Positions 1 to 11,782 of a stretch of 64,000 nt of DNA are shown in pieces. The notes beneath the pieces were generated by a model. The model had not been told where the DNA came from, searched no databases, and was given only the letters and a program-made list of their open reading frames with translations. The stretch lies in NCBI GenBank assembly GCA_030765055.1, contig CM060958.1, forward strand, positions 85,073,124-85,137,123. The letters run 5' to 3'. Position 1 is the stretch's first letter; the number at the start of each line of letters is the position of its first letter. Source of the stretch: Mantis religiosa. Its lineage: Eukaryota; Arthropoda; Insecta; Mantodea; Mantidae. Made by a program: the position numbers and the translations under genes.

Positions 1-363
1 TGCAAGAAAAATAAAAGAGGGCAAGTGTACTAGTGGTGGTTGTGTAATACTAGTAGTGATGCATTTGCCATAAATGTAAGACGTGTTCAATGCCTTACTC
101 GTGATGGAACTAACAAACGATTGTATTGAGTTTTGCGAAAGTTAATACAAACATTTAACCCCTATAAACTTTATATTTAAAAAAGAAAAAAAAACATCGC
201 AGTGTTGGGAAACAACAGGGTTTACAAAACATTAGAAAGATGTCTGCGTTTTCTTGATCAATGCATAATTATGCCCGCAACAATTTTGTTGTTCTGTGCT
301 GCAAGACCAAACGAGGACATATCGTGGACGAGCAGTTAGGTCGCTTCACTCCTGTGGTTACCA

Positions 364-820
364 TCAAGTTCCTCCTGTAGCAAGGGTCCCATTCCCCAGG
401 TACGACTTCTGCCCAACACCAGCTTTCTCTTCTTGTTCACCTTTTCGCTGTTCACTGTAACCATAGGTTCTACTTTTTTCAACCTTGAAAAAGACAACCT
501 CTAAAACAGAAAATTTACTTCTATCCATGATTACTGGAGATTCTAAACTTCTGCTCCCTTGTCGCATAAGTTTTACAAATGAATTCTCTTGGCGGTGGCT
601 ACCATCATCATCCTTCAGCATCAACATATCCTACTGCTACACATTAATTAAATCCTCTGTAATTTGGGCATCTTTGTTACACAATTCACAAAACCAATCA
701 CCGCCTGGAATTATTTTCTTGGTTAATGCTGCACGATTAAAATGGTGCCATGGATCGCATTGAGTTCCTCCGGTGATCGTTTCCAGCAGCTATCACAACG
801 TTCTTCCATTTTAGCAATTC
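364..820 (-). pseudogene. PHD-finger-like fragment, frameshifted
   Basis: Read on the minus strand, two frames one base apart give halves of a PHD-type zinc finger. The first half, near 805-760, has Cys-Asp-Ser-Cys-Trp. The second, near 755-650, has Cys-Asp-Pro-Trp-His-His-Phe, then Pro-Gly-Gly-Asp-Trp-Phe-Cys-Glu-Leu-Cys. The Cys expected after His-His-Phe-Asn is Arg. An 87-codon open frame without recognisable domain follows at 627-364. PHD fingers occur in chromatin proteins and also in ORF1 of some LINEs, so this may be a gene relic or a transposon piece. Identity is uncertain. Confidence 0.3.
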
Positions 821-2110
821 TCTGTAGAATTGACGTGCCATTTCCAAATCCTGCAACCCACGTACCTACCTTATTTATAAAGTTGACATTTTAACTAACA
901 AAATGGTACCGTAAAATTGTGCCATCGCGATGTCGTACAAATTCGGAGACCTGCTTTTTACTTTTGCTATCACGTATTTTGACATTAATGAACGCAGCTG
1001 ACTATGTTGGTAATGACCAGAGTAGTCTTTTCCTCTTCCAGCTTCAATAGTTAATATTCTATTTGTTAATGCACTGACATTTGACAGTACGAAATTAAAA
1101 TTTGGAGAATTATTAGGAAATAGGTACGAAAAAGATACGAAAATAAGCTCTTAGGATTTAGAAAAAGTAGATAAATAATAATCAGGTAAAATACTTTTTA
1201 AAAGGCACAAGGTTACTATTTGAAAAATAATACTGAATATCAGAGATCAACCCTTACTGGTCGTTTAAACAACCAAGATGTAAAACGTATGAGGAAACAA
1301 CTCTTCAATATGATCTAAATAAATAAAATTCATATGTGTACATTAAAATGTATAAAAATACTAGATAATGGCTTTTGTAGTTCAAAAGAGAGTAAATTCA
1401 GTCATGTAATGTAAACTATGTAAACTGTTCTTTAATTACTGTATTTAAAGAATTAAAAAGTAGCCACTATTAACAATAATGTGACAAAATATCACGAAGT
1501 TGTAATAAACTTACTTTATTTGTCACTAGACTCATTAGCCCAATGCTAGCATACAAATATTTTGCTACTTGCAAATACACGGAGTGAGCACGTCAGTCTA
1601 ATGTTCGCTTATATTTTTGTTACACACTCCAACTTGAATTGTTTGTAGCTTATTAACAAACAAAGAACGTTACGCTAGTACCACTCTGATACTAACTAGT
1701 CAATTCATAAGTAGTACCTGAACTTAAATGAGGTTGGCTTCTGCGCTTCCCTTAAATCGACTGCCTAGAAACTTTTGAGAAACCGAAAGAATAGAACAGA
1801 GTCGAAGTTAAATCTTCTAAATCTGCAAAAATCCCATGGTCTAGAAATATTTAGTGCAGTAATATTTCCGCCTAGTGATGTCAGTGGTTGTCCTTTAATG
1901 TTTCGGTTTCCTTTATTTTATTTTGTTCTGACTTCAAATAAAAATGGTGGAATGAAGGATTAAAACATACTTCCCTTCTGCAGGTATTCACTGCCGTCGT
2001 GACAATATTGTATACTACAAGTATTGTAATTTGTTTAATTTGGCAATGTGAAAAAATGGTGATTAACAGGATGTTACCAAATATAAACTTGCATCATATT
2101 AGCACCGCCC
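821..2110. other. No recognisable gene
   Basis: AT-rich sequence with only short chance reading frames. I see no splice-supported exon, repeat or transposon protein here. Confidence 0.4.
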
Positions 2111-2114
2111 ATTT

Positions 2115-2290
2115 ACCAGAAGTTTTTCCGGCAGTAGTCCTTTTGTATACCAGTAAATCTACTGACATGGGTGCTGACGTTTTTAAGCACACTTAAAATT
2201 CACTAGTCTGGGTGGTGTTTGAACTTACGACCTTGGAATCAGTAGGCTAACATCTAACCAACTGAGCCCCCCAGTCCCAGGCCGATTTTC
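2115..2290 (-). repeat. tRNA-derived SINE (family A), minus copy
   Basis: On the minus strand, near 2282-2215, a pol III box A-like GGCTCAGTTGG is followed about 45 nt later by a box B-like AGTTCAAACACC. The body that follows (AGTGTGCTTAAAAACGTC, then a dispersed GTCAGTAGATTTACTGG motif) recurs in the plus-strand copy at 2430-2575, which confirms a dispersed repeat. It is not a functional tRNA, because the arms do not form a clean cloverleaf. Confidence 0.6.
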
Positions 2291-2429
2291 TAGGGAGAGT
2301 TGTTCTTTCCATAAACATAATTTCTAGCCATTAGGACACTTCATCTTGAGTTTGAGATTATGTCAAAAGATGGCAATAAGCTTTCCATATATTTTACGCA
2401 GGCATACTTAAAACTGTATCACAAAAAGC

Positions 2430-2575
2430 ATTTTCGGTCTGGATGACTAAGTTGCCCTACTAATCCCAAGATCACAGGTTAAAACATGGCCCAGATGGAT
2501 GGTTTTAAGTGTACTTAAAAGCGAAAGCCCTACATCAGTATATTTACTGACGTAAAATAAGTCCCATGAGACTGA
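2430..2575 (+). repeat. tRNA-derived SINE (family A), plus copy
   Basis: Diverged second copy of the repeat at 2115-2290 in opposite orientation. It shares GTCTGGATGACTAAGTTG in the head, the AAGTGTACTTAAAAGCG junction and the CATCAGTATATTTACTGACG body. Box B is decayed. Confidence 0.55.
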
Positions 2576-3088
2576 ATTCAAGCATACTGGCGATCCTTGG
2601 CCTCCTTCACAATCAGCCTCCTATCTATTTTATCTCTTAATTTCTCACACCCCCTTGTCACTTTCATAATGTTTAGGTCGTGCAGAAACACTATGAAACC
2701 ATCTTATCCTAGGCTTTCCTGTTCTTCGTGCTGAATAAGTAATTAAAGGATGGGTTTTATATGAGGATTTATATATATTATTGTATGTCGTAAAGCTCCT
2801 TTATAAATATTAATAATTTTAACTTGCGTCTGTTAGGGATATGACAAGGATATTATTTTCTTCCATACGACACACATACCCAAACATTAGGTGCAATCTT
2901 CCTGACTTTTCCTTTTTATTACTTGACCAATTTCAAAATTGTTTCCAAACCTCCAATTATCTTGTTTGTTTATAGATCCACAAATTTTCCGTGTTACTAT
3001 CCTTTCAAATTTCCTCAGTATTTCTTGGTTTACCATGGTCGTTGTCCAATTTCAGCACTATATTTCACCAATGTGTAATTAGTGGTTT
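2576..3088. other. No recognisable gene
   Basis: AT-rich intergenic sequence. Nothing identifiable. Confidence 0.35.
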
Positions 3089-3092
3089 ATAT

Positions 3093-3590
3093 TGTCACCC
3101 AACTATCGGAAGGCACGAGCAACTGGAGCTGAGTAGGGGACAGGAGGCATTCAGCCCACGCCCACCCATTTATCTTGTAACGCTAACATAGGGGATGGTT
3201 AGGAAAGTGTCAATAGGCACTGTACCGTCTGTTTCCCCTCCCCCTGACGTCTGGAACAGTCGGGATGATGTTCCGAGCCACGAAGCTTCCAGAAACAGCG
3301 ATCTTCCTATATAAGGGCTGCAGTGGACGAGTCAGTTCAGTTCTTGGTGAGCAGCTGTGATGAGCGCTGTGCTAGCGAACAGACTGGAAGCCTGCGTACG
3401 TGTATCAGAGGAGTTGTACGTAATTGCGAGTGTGGAGTGGACCTGTGACAGACGAACTGGTGGATAGTGATTGTGTGTGCTACGTAATTCTATGTAATCG
3501 GCAAGTGTTCCAACTGTAATTCGGTGGAAATAAAGAACATTTTGAGTTTGTGCAATTGGACTTTTAATTCTACGAACCCACAAAGTCACA
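3093..3590 (+). mobile_element. Solo LTR of a retrotransposon
   Basis: A 498-bp unit begins TGTCACCC and ends AAGTCACA (TG...CA ends). It is flanked by the 4-bp direct repeat ATAT at 3089-3092 and 3591-3594. Inside are a TATA box (TATATAAG, 3308-3315) and a polyadenylation signal (AATAAA, 3529-3534) in the correct order for U3-R-U5. No gag or pol sequence flanks it, so it is best read as a solo LTR left by LTR-LTR recombination. Its 3' terminal 45 bp match the end of an LTR-like segment at 32020-32064. Confidence 0.7.
3308..3315 (+). promoter_or_regulatory. TATA box of the solo LTR
   Basis: TATATAAG about 215 bp after the LTR start and about 220 bp before the AATAAA signal, the expected placement for the U3 promoter of an LTR retrotransposon. 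Confidence 0.5.
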
Positions 3591-3594
3591 ATAT

Positions 3595-4329
3595 TTGGAT
3601 ATTTGTATCCTTGTTATCAGCTTACTTTTTATAGTTCTTAAATTTGCAAAATGTGCTTTATTCCCTTCTTGATTTTACCAACAATAATGCTGTTTATTCT
3701 ACCATCATTGTCAATTAGGATAACCAAATATTTAAGATGAGATACACTTTCAAACATGTGTTGTCCTATTTCTAGATCCTTTAGTGCCTTTCTAGCTTCT
3801 AAGGCTGATATGAACACACGCTAATTTTCTCTGCATTTACTTTTAATTCAGTCTGATGCTCCTTTCTCTAAATACTCATCAACTTCAATTCATTTCTTTT
3901 TGGATCTTGCCACAATGATTACATTACGAACACATGCTAGTATCCGACTTTACCTACTCCCTGTTGTACCTCTTCAGTTCAAATCCTTTATAAAAATGTA
4001 CGGCTAGAACAAAGTACCTAATATAATTTTGTCTATTAATAGTGTGGAAAGCAGGGGCGGCTTCTGAGGTAGTGCCGCTGTGCCATTTTGTAAGAAAACG
4101 AAAGAAAGAGAAGTGTATAGGAATTGCGCAAAAAGATTGTTTCTGAGTATCTGTTCCATCGTATGAATAGGCGTGTTAAACGCAAGCGCTCTGTCCTGGT
4201 AGTTTTCCGTGGCTTAGCGCCAATTCCAGAACGGCACCATCCACGCTCATACGCGATTGTTTTAAGGGCTAGGATATCTGCGTATACTCGGCTTCTTATG
4301 GGAGGAGGTAGTGCCGAGTTTTCTCTGGC
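3595..4329. other. Unassigned; possible decayed DNA-transposon end at 4052
   Basis: 3595-4035 shows nothing recognisable. At about 4052 the phrase CAGGGGCGGCTTCTGAGG resembles hAT-type terminal repeats, and GAGGTAGTGCCG occurs at 4066 and again at 4304. I could not find a matching opposite terminus, because the jockey-like LINE abuts the second occurrence. Confidence 0.2.
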
Positions 4330-4680
4330 GTATAACTTACGCTTTATCCGGGTTACGCTGCTCCTACTCACATCAAAAGGTTACAAATGCTCCAGAACAA
4401 AGTCTTACGTGTCATAACGAAAGTCCCAGCAATCACCCCTGCAAATATACTCCATAAAGAACTCAAGATCTACACCATAGAACAATTCATTAAAAAACTA
4501 GCCGCTGATCTATATGACCGGGCGGCCAACTGCCATAATCCACTTGTAAAGGACCTAGGACAGTACGAGACTACACACAATAAACACAAACGGCCACTAT
4601 ACTTATTTGATAGAAACATGACCGAGACTATTACACATGAAGATATAGATGACTACCTGGAGTTCCTCGTTCCCGATTGA
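4330..4680 (+). pseudogene. LINE reverse transcriptase C-terminus (jockey clade)
   Basis: The frame containing 4387-4680 ends Leu-Gln-Asn-Lys-Val-Leu-Arg, then Leu-His-Lys-Glu-Leu, Asn-Pro-Leu-Val-Lys-Asp-Leu-Gly-Gln-Tyr and a final basic stretch. This is the typical C-terminal thumb and tail of jockey-like LINE pol. Upstream codons in the same frame (Ala-Ala-Pro-Thr-His-Ile-Lys) extend the match to about 4330. The RT palm and the endonuclease are missing. Confidence 0.65.
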
Positions 4681-5368
4681 CTCAGACGCCTAGCACAAAC
4701 CATCTTTGCAACTAATCACTTCTTCTGTCTTTTATCTCCCAACAGGTTGCCCTCTAAGTCCCTGATTACACAGGGCGGACCGGGGGGAAGAGGGCCCCCC
4801 CAACTGTGACCATAATAGACCACGCAATGGATACCGGACCTGCACAAGGAACACGACAACTCGCCCTTTTGACGAAGCCACGCCACGACTTGCATAGCCC
4901 AGCTGCCTGCAAATAGCCTAAGTATCACTTTGCATGCCGTAGACTAACCAAAGTAGTTCGCTCACCTATGCATTTCTTTAACTTCCCGCCCATTCTGCCT
5001 CACTTGTTTATCCCCCAAACCAAACTTCTCCTCTACTCCAAAACATCACCAAGACCCAAAGAGGCCCCTTCACGCTCCACGGCTCCACTCAGGACGTCGG
5101 TCATGGGTGCAGCCCTGGCCTGCATTTCCGTCACCCACTTGCATGCATCGCATGCTCGCCCGCAATTTCACCTACTACTAACCAGGGTGCTCTTAGCGGA
5201 ACCTGACCAACTTGCAGTGGATAGATTAGACTGACAAGCACCCTCCCCTTGCCCTTGCATGATTAGTCTCACTAACTGCACGTGCATGGGGGGGACGATG
5301 TAGCCTCTTCAAGGCGGACGATCGTCACCGGGGGCGGAGGGGTGGAGCCGCCTCCAAAAAAAAAAAAA
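4330..5368 (+). mobile_element. 5'-truncated jockey-like LINE, 3' end with poly(A)
   Basis: The coding remnant at 4330-4680 is followed by about 690 bp of GC-richer 3' UTR. The element closes at an A-run with one GG interruption (5356-5380), as expected for target-primed non-LTR insertion. The 5' side is truncated inside the reverse transcriptase C-terminal region. GC content is clearly higher than in the flanks, which suggests a younger or foreign-composition insert. Confidence 0.7.
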
Positions 5369-5380
5369 GGAAAAAAAACG

Positions 5381-6000
5381 CACGGGACCACAGACTAATA
5401 CGGGACTTAAGATAACTGTCTCTCTGTCGCGAAATCGTACACGAACGCTTCGTATCACATTCTACATTAATTGTATTATCAAACTTTTACTGTGCTCGTT
5501 ACACCCGTGCGTAACAAGAGCACGAATGTAATAAATATTTATATCTATTTCCGTTTCCCTGTATGTTCTATTTGATACAGTATATTATAAAATATGATGG
5601 ATTATTGTTAAGATTACCCAAATAGTTCGAAATTGGTACACATATTTTTATTTGAACCCTTATTTATTCATTTATGGTACAGTCAATACCGGTCGAAAGA
5701 TTGAATTTCAGCGGTTTTCGTCCGCTGTTTTAGTGACGGTAGCCCAGTCAGTCTAGTAGCTGGCTCTGTGATGCTACGTAACTGCCAGGAATCGAACAGG
5801 AATTATCTTCCAAGAAAGTAAATGTGCACTTTCCGCGGGAGTTATTCCGGCGTTCTGTGTCTATAGAGAGGGCATGAAAACTATATTGGGTTCGTAGATT
5901 TTTTCGTGGTCGTCATTTTAACCTGTTACTTCGAGGATTTCTATGGCTATACTAAACTAGTATGACGAAAGATTGATTAAATATCGCAAAGCAAGTAACA
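5381..6000. other. No recognisable gene
   Basis: Mixed-composition sequence after the LINE tail. A box B-like GTTCGATTCC on the minus strand near 5790 hints at another tRNA-derived fragment, without a convincing box A. Confidence 0.3.
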
Positions 6001-6002
6001 AT

Positions 6003-6965
6003 TCTTTTGCAGCTGAGCTATTACCTACATGGCGCTGGAGACTATGCAATAAAACGGAAAACCCGTGGAATTATGATTTTAAGAGAATCAATATCTATGT
6101 TTTTATATAAGGCACGTTCTATTAACTGCTTCGTAGCTCAGTGGCAAAATGCAGGCTGTGACAAGCGAAACGAGTAATAAGAGCTGAAGCTTTCGTGGCG
6201 ACGTAGATACTCCAGACATTCTTGGGCTTCAAGCCAGGTGATGAGTTTGTGTGACACAGACGTTTTGGGAGAGTTCATCCCTCCAATCTTAAAGATGGTG
6301 AATGGCACTGTAGGGAATTTGGTCCATACCACCCAGCATAAATATGGACCAGATTTCCTACAGTGCCATTCAGCATCCTGAGGATGGGAGGGATGAACTT
6401 TCCCCAAACGTCGGTGACAAACCAACTCATCACCTGGCTTAAGCCCGAGAACGTCTAGAGTGTAAGAGAAACAAGGTTTCACGGTTCAAACCCCAACATA
6501 TGGGCATACTTTTCATTGCTTGATGCTGTTGGATGCTGTAACGAACTAATTTACAACTTATCAAGATATAACTGGTTGGAACACCACAGTGAAGCGAAAT
6601 AAATTATAATAAATATGACTCATCTATAAATGAATAATTGACAACTGTTCTTTTGCAGGTAAGCTGCCTCTACATAGCATATCAAAGAAAACAGAAAACA
6701 CGTGGAATGATTTTTATAGAATCAACTTCTACATTTTGTATATAAGCGGCGCTCTAACAATGGCTGTTGTAGCTCGGTCGGCAGTCAAAATTTTTATCCC
6801 AACATTTTTAGTATGTCAGACGTGGTAACGAACCAATTTACGAATGTTCTCTTACGGCTAAGATATTTCTACGTGGCATTAGAAAATATGCAAGAACAGG
6901 AAAAACACGTGGAACAGGTCTTTATTTTTAATAAAACCATCTATATTGTATACAACCTACAGTCT
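6003..6965 (+). repeat. Tandem repeat, about 210-bp unit with tRNA-like head
   Basis: The block ACACGTGGAA plus AATCAACTTCTA recurs at about 6061, 6698 and 6906. The last two are 209 bp apart. The first spacing is larger because a hairpin element (6175-6463) and a PLE tail fragment (about 6575-6645) interrupt it. Two units carry a tRNA-like stretch (GTAGCTCAGTGGC near 6132, GTAGCTCGGTCGG near 6770). Box B GGTTCAAACCCC is at 6483, on the far side of the hairpin insertion. I infer a tandem array built from a tRNA-related SINE. Confidence 0.55.
6175..6463. mobile_element. PLE-type inverted-tail hairpin (family 9)
   Basis: The two arms are inverted copies of the same tail: about 6207-6320 pairs with about 6340-6463. 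The flanks AAGCGAAACGAG (6163-6174) and AAGAGAAACAAG (6464-6475) form a 12-bp target duplication with two mismatches. The left arm is about 32 nt longer. The right arm carries CTGAGGA at 6378-6384, a GGGA/TCCC hairpin and CAAACGTC, a degenerate hammerhead with G12 changed. No RT or GIY-YIG coding remains. Assignment to PLE rests on structural likeness to the other hairpins here. Confidence 0.55.
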
Positions 6966-7820
6966 GATTTTTAAAAGCAGATACGTGAAGGTCATCTATT
7001 TCTCCATGTGGGGAGCTGTAATGTTGCCTAGAAGCAGATAGCAAGTTACGCGTACCTTTACCATCTCAATACTCAAAACATATAAACAAGCGTTTGAGCC
7101 TGCTTTTGTGCTCGTTTAACAAAATTGGAACCTACAAGCACTAATTTTTCTAAAGACGAGATTATTCCTAATAAGGTACAAGCACTACCAATGCTGACAC
7201 CCACTTCTGATGCAATTTCTTGAACATTGGAGCAGCAATTGTCATCAATAAGATCTTGAATGGCTTAGATATTGTTACTTATAAGACTTGACCTTGGACA
7301 TTGAGCATGACTTTCATTTTCCGCAAATCCTTGACCGCTCTTAAATAACCTGGCCCAAGTAAGCTCTCTATTCTAGGACAATGTAGTGTTTCCCAACTGC
7401 GCCTTTAAACGAGTTGAAATTTCCGAAGATTTAACCCCTTCATTGGTTAAAAACTTTATTATTATGCATTGCACAGAGACAAAGGAACCTCCTATTCATT
7501 CATGGCTGTACTGATGCCAGAACCCAGTGAAGTAGCTAAACAAGTTACTTCTTTCTGACACACTAACCTTCAACCCTCCACTCTGCCGGCACACTCAGAA
7601 CTGCTTACTCTGTGATACACAACAATTACTCCTCATAATTTTTATCAATAGTTTGTCTTATAAACTTTTAAAACCATTACATAATTTTGAATAATTAATT
7701 GTGGGAAATGAAATAGAATTTCACCTTCTAAGCTAGAGAGTAATTTTTGCCTTGCATAAAAGATTATCTGTGCCAACTTTGGAGGAAATTGGTGCAATGG
7801 CTTAGAAACCTTTAAGGAGT

Positions 7821-7838
7821 GGGGGGGGGGGGGGGGGG
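7821..7838. repeat. Poly(G) run
   Basis: Eighteen uninterrupted G residues. May be a sequencing or assembly weak point. Confidence 0.9.
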
Positions 7839-8151
7839 AGAAAGAAAAGAAAAGAAAACTCACACATGTGTGCACATGCTAAATCCTTATATATAAGATT
7901 TGGTTTTACCAATTAATTCTGCAATTAAGTAAAAAGTTTACCATATTTACTTCTTGTGAATAATAGTTGTGAAGTTCATGACATACATAACTTATTTCAG
8001 ACTAGCATCTAGTTGTCACTACAAATCTATACATAAAGTACCATTTTCTCATGTGTTGTTATACAAACAATACAGATCATCCAACATTGGAGTACATCAT
8101 CAATCATTGGAGTAATTATAAATAGCTGCATAGTTATAACCTATAGTTACA

Positions 8152-8156
<5 letters not shown>

Positions 8157-8189
<33 letters not shown>
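8157..8189. repeat. Poly(A) run
   Basis: Thirty-three uninterrupted A residues, with no recognisable LINE or SINE body attached on the left. Confidence 0.9.
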
Positions 8190-8192
<3 letters not shown>

Positions 8193-10646
8193 TTGAGGTA
8201 AGTAAGAAGGAGGTGAAGGCAGAAGTTCACAGAAAATCAAATAGAATAGTAGTAGTTAATGACCTGCTGCTTGGGTGTATTCAATTTTCTTTCTTGCTTC
8301 CCAATATAGATCTGTTAGTGATCCAAAGGTTAACATCTTGAAAGCCATACAATGGGGGAGATGATCTTTGTTCATTATGGAGTTCTCGTCTCAGCACATT
8401 ATACAATTTGGGGAGTTGAAGATACCAATTATATGAAGGTGTGCAGCCAAAAGATCATGAAGGCAAAGTTGTTCACATCCATAGAATCCCTTAATCTACA
8501 TGTGCCTTTGGGTGGTGCAAAATGAACAACACATAAGTCTAATTAATCATGAATTTGCTTCTATCTGCAAAATCAAACAGATATCTGCTAGAAAATGCAA
8601 TGGAGTCCATTAATATGCTTTAGTTCATAATGGTAACTAATTTAGTTACACTTATTTCTTATATTAAACAGCATAATTTTGTCTCTTGTAGTACGTTCCA
8701 ATTTTAGTTCTAGGAGTACTAGGGGTGTTGTGTTCTGAAATTATATATATATTTTATATATAAATCAGAAATTAATAAAAATCTGTATAAATTTTGAAAA
8801 CTTAGTGAAGAAATACTCACTCTAAGTGATTTGCATGAAATAAATTTTAGTGTCTATATTTCCAGGAACTTGGAAGCCTACTTTGCTTTTTCATTCCATT
8901 CTACAGTTAATAATTTTCAGTAAACTTAATCTTTTCTTGAATTCTGCAACGTAAAATGAGATGGTGCTAAGTGGCAAAACAGATACAGATTCTTTGTGAA
9001 GTACAACAAAATAAGCTTCCTTTTGCAGTTCTTACTGTGACTATTAAATAATAAATTTACTTCACAAATTATAATAAATAAAGGACTAAAACTTGTTTGA
9101 CAGTTGTAAATAAAAAACAGCACTATCAAAGCTAAATAGTTGATATTATTTATTATAATTTGTGAATTATATTTTTTTTCACTGTCAATAGCTTTAATGT
9201 TTTAATTTTATTAATAAATTTACTACTAAATTTAATATATAATTTTATTTTTAATATATAATAATAAATTTATGAAACATGGCAAAATGGACATTTTTCC
9301 CTTGTATATAATTTCCATTGATGTGTTAATTCTACTAGCCCTTGAATAGCATATTAGTTCTGTCAAACTGTATCAAAAAATTAAAACTTAAAAATGGTTT
9401 TTACAAAATCTGAGCTTGCTTTATTTTCTATGATATTGTAATAAGCTATATAGTAGCACTGAAATACTCTTTATATCCAACAACTATCACTTAATGCTAA
9501 TTTTATTTACATTCTTTATGTACAGTCCTTGTCTTAAATAAAACAGGCTAACTTTTGGAATATCACTTTTTTGTACAACCTTGTTATCTATAAATTCGGC
9601 CCAAAACCTAAGACTGACTAATACAATAAATAATGAATTCACTTTCTTCTGTTACATTTTAAGAATGCTGAATTCACAGCATATGAAAATTGCAGATATA
9701 AAGACTGATTGTTTTCTTGCAATCAAATACAATGTTTAAATCATTTGGAGAATAAAAATCAAAGAGTACACATCACATGGTGAGATAATTAAATTGATCA
9801 GCTTCAAATTATACAATGCAAATATTTAAAACTACTATTCACAAGGGCTGGTTTCACCAACCATATACTTGAAAATTTAGTTTGTTAACATTATGTTAAA
9901 AGTTTAGCACCATGTTGCCTTTGATTACTAGTTCATTATTAAAGATATCCAGCAAGGCTACTTTGAGAAGAGAAACATTCTCAATGACATCCAAAAACCA
10001 AGGATACAACACATTCAAAGTGAACAGAATGGCAAACATTTGGCACCAGTTAATAAAGTACCATCTTTTAAGGATAATAATAGCTTCCCAGAAAAAGTTT
10101 CCTCTGCAGATTCGGAACTAACAAGGGAACTATCACTATGATCAGACCCGTACATGCTTGAGAGTTTGATGGCATCATATCTGCTCTATGTGGGGGGCAA
10201 GTGTGCAAAAATCGGATACAGAGTATAGCCGAAGTACCCAAAAGAGTCCAGAATATGTAGCAACATATAGGCATAATAACACAGTATTGTATGGAGGAAT
10301 TATTTACCCCTGATGGGCAAGTGGTCTACACATGGCATATATAAGGAAAGACATCCCCCCACACCAGACACAGAGCTGATGAGGGATGTCCAGCAGCTAC
10401 TTGCAAGTGGTCGCATGCAGCACTTTCCAGGCTTCAGTTTTTGGGTGTTGCGGTTCTACTCTGCAGCAGATTTTTGGTACATATGGTTTATATACTGCAG
10501 GCATTATGCCATTAAATTTTAAGGTGCATAGTGGTGTGAGTGCAGTGATAGTTCCCTTGTAAGTTTATGTGACAGGGATGGAGATACAATATAATTTTAA
10601 CACTGATTGATGAAACTAGCCCTACTATGAAAGCTAAAATAGTTTA

Positions 10647-10758
10647 CTATGATTTAGGGGGTGTCATGCAATTTCCATCAGGATAACGTTTCCTGAAAGC
10701 TTGAATTAACTCTGGATCCACCAGTCGGACACCATCCACCTGGTTTCCCAATGTTATC
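10647..10758 (-). CDS. METTL3: METTL3 last coding exon with stop
   Basis: The acceptor TTTTTCAG precedes 10758. The first base completes the split Trp codon from the previous exon. The exon encodes Ile-Thr-Leu-Gly-Asn-Gln-Val-Asp-Gly-Val-Arg-Leu-Val-Asp-Pro-Glu, then Arg-Tyr-Pro-Asp-Gly-Asn-Cys-Met and the TAG at 10649-10647. This is the conserved C-terminus of the MT-A70 domain. The Asn-Gln motif contributes to cofactor and substrate positioning in the family. Confidence 0.95.
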
Positions 10759-11782
10759 CTGAAAAATTGGTGGATATATGAAATGAGTAAACGGTAAAAT
10801 AAATTATTCTGCACATTAATCATAAATTCCTAACACATTCTGCACTTTGCTCCAAAGGAACAAATGGAAAGTATGCATACATCTCCTTGAAATATTGCAA
10901 AATAACAATAAATTAGTTTTAAATATAACCATTAATGGGGTCTGGAACTTCAGCATTTGCCACAAAATAGGTGTTTTTAAATATGCTCCAAAATTAAGTG
11001 CTAAAATGAATAGACCTAAATGATCATTCACAATGAAAATAATATTCACAAATACAGTGTAAATATATAAGCTTATCTATGTAATGTAATAGATACATTC
11101 ACAATGAATCATGTATGCATAATTATCGAGAAACTCCAGAGATTTAGAAAATTCAAGTGCATAGTTCTTAAATTCTTGAATAACTGGAATAAAAGTTTTT
11201 GACTAAACAAATGCCATGGTAAAACTTACAATATATTTGATTTTAACAGAGCTAAAATCTATTACTGAATATGCAATGTCATTAAAGTGTAATTTCTAAA
11301 TCTTATATTTTTATATTAATGGCAGAACTGAAGAAAGTACAATCTTACACATCCTATACCAAACAATGCACATAAGTTACCACTGAATCTCTTGTACTAG
11401 AATTTTCAAAGTTTTAGCAAAACTGGAAGGAGATTTAACTTACAGTCAAAATTGTGTATGTTGGACTTCATGACAGTGATGTGCACCAACAATTTATTAC
11501 GTTTTTCAAATGGAAAGAGTTCTGGTCTGGAGCAATTGAGACATGTTTGCGTGCTCAGCATTGCCACCTTGGTACCCCCATTTTTTCATATTTCCCTCTC
11601 TTTCACACACTATCCTACAGCAAGCAAGTCTCCTTGGCTGGATGTAAGGGAACCCAAACTGAATTTTCCAAAAATTTTATAATAATGCAGTAGTTAAAAT
11701 AAAAACTGGAACAAGATATCTGCATGTTATGTATATGTTTTAAATGCTATAATTATAGTTTATTAATTACCTGATTTTGTAA
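10759..11782. other. METTL3 intron, no feature recognised
   Basis: AT-rich intronic sequence left of the PLE. Nothing identifiable. Confidence 0.4.

Larger units (their letters stand above)
6966..10646. other. METTL3 3' flank; no other gene recognised
   Basis: AT-rich sequence that should include the METTL3 3' UTR just left of 10647. Several minus-strand AATAAA signals exist, so the true poly(A) site cannot be chosen by eye. It contains G18 at 7821-7838, A33 at 8157-8189 and a short inverted repeat around ATTATAATAAATA (9060-9165). No convincing ORF. Confidence 0.35.

Noticed and set aside
4036..4371. 111-codon minus-strand frame
   Set aside because: Overlaps the LINE start and a possible transposon end on the other strand; no domain and no splice context.
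10313..10522. 69-codon plus-strand frame next to METTL3 stop
   Set aside because: No homology I can recognise; lies antisense in the probable METTL3 3' UTR.
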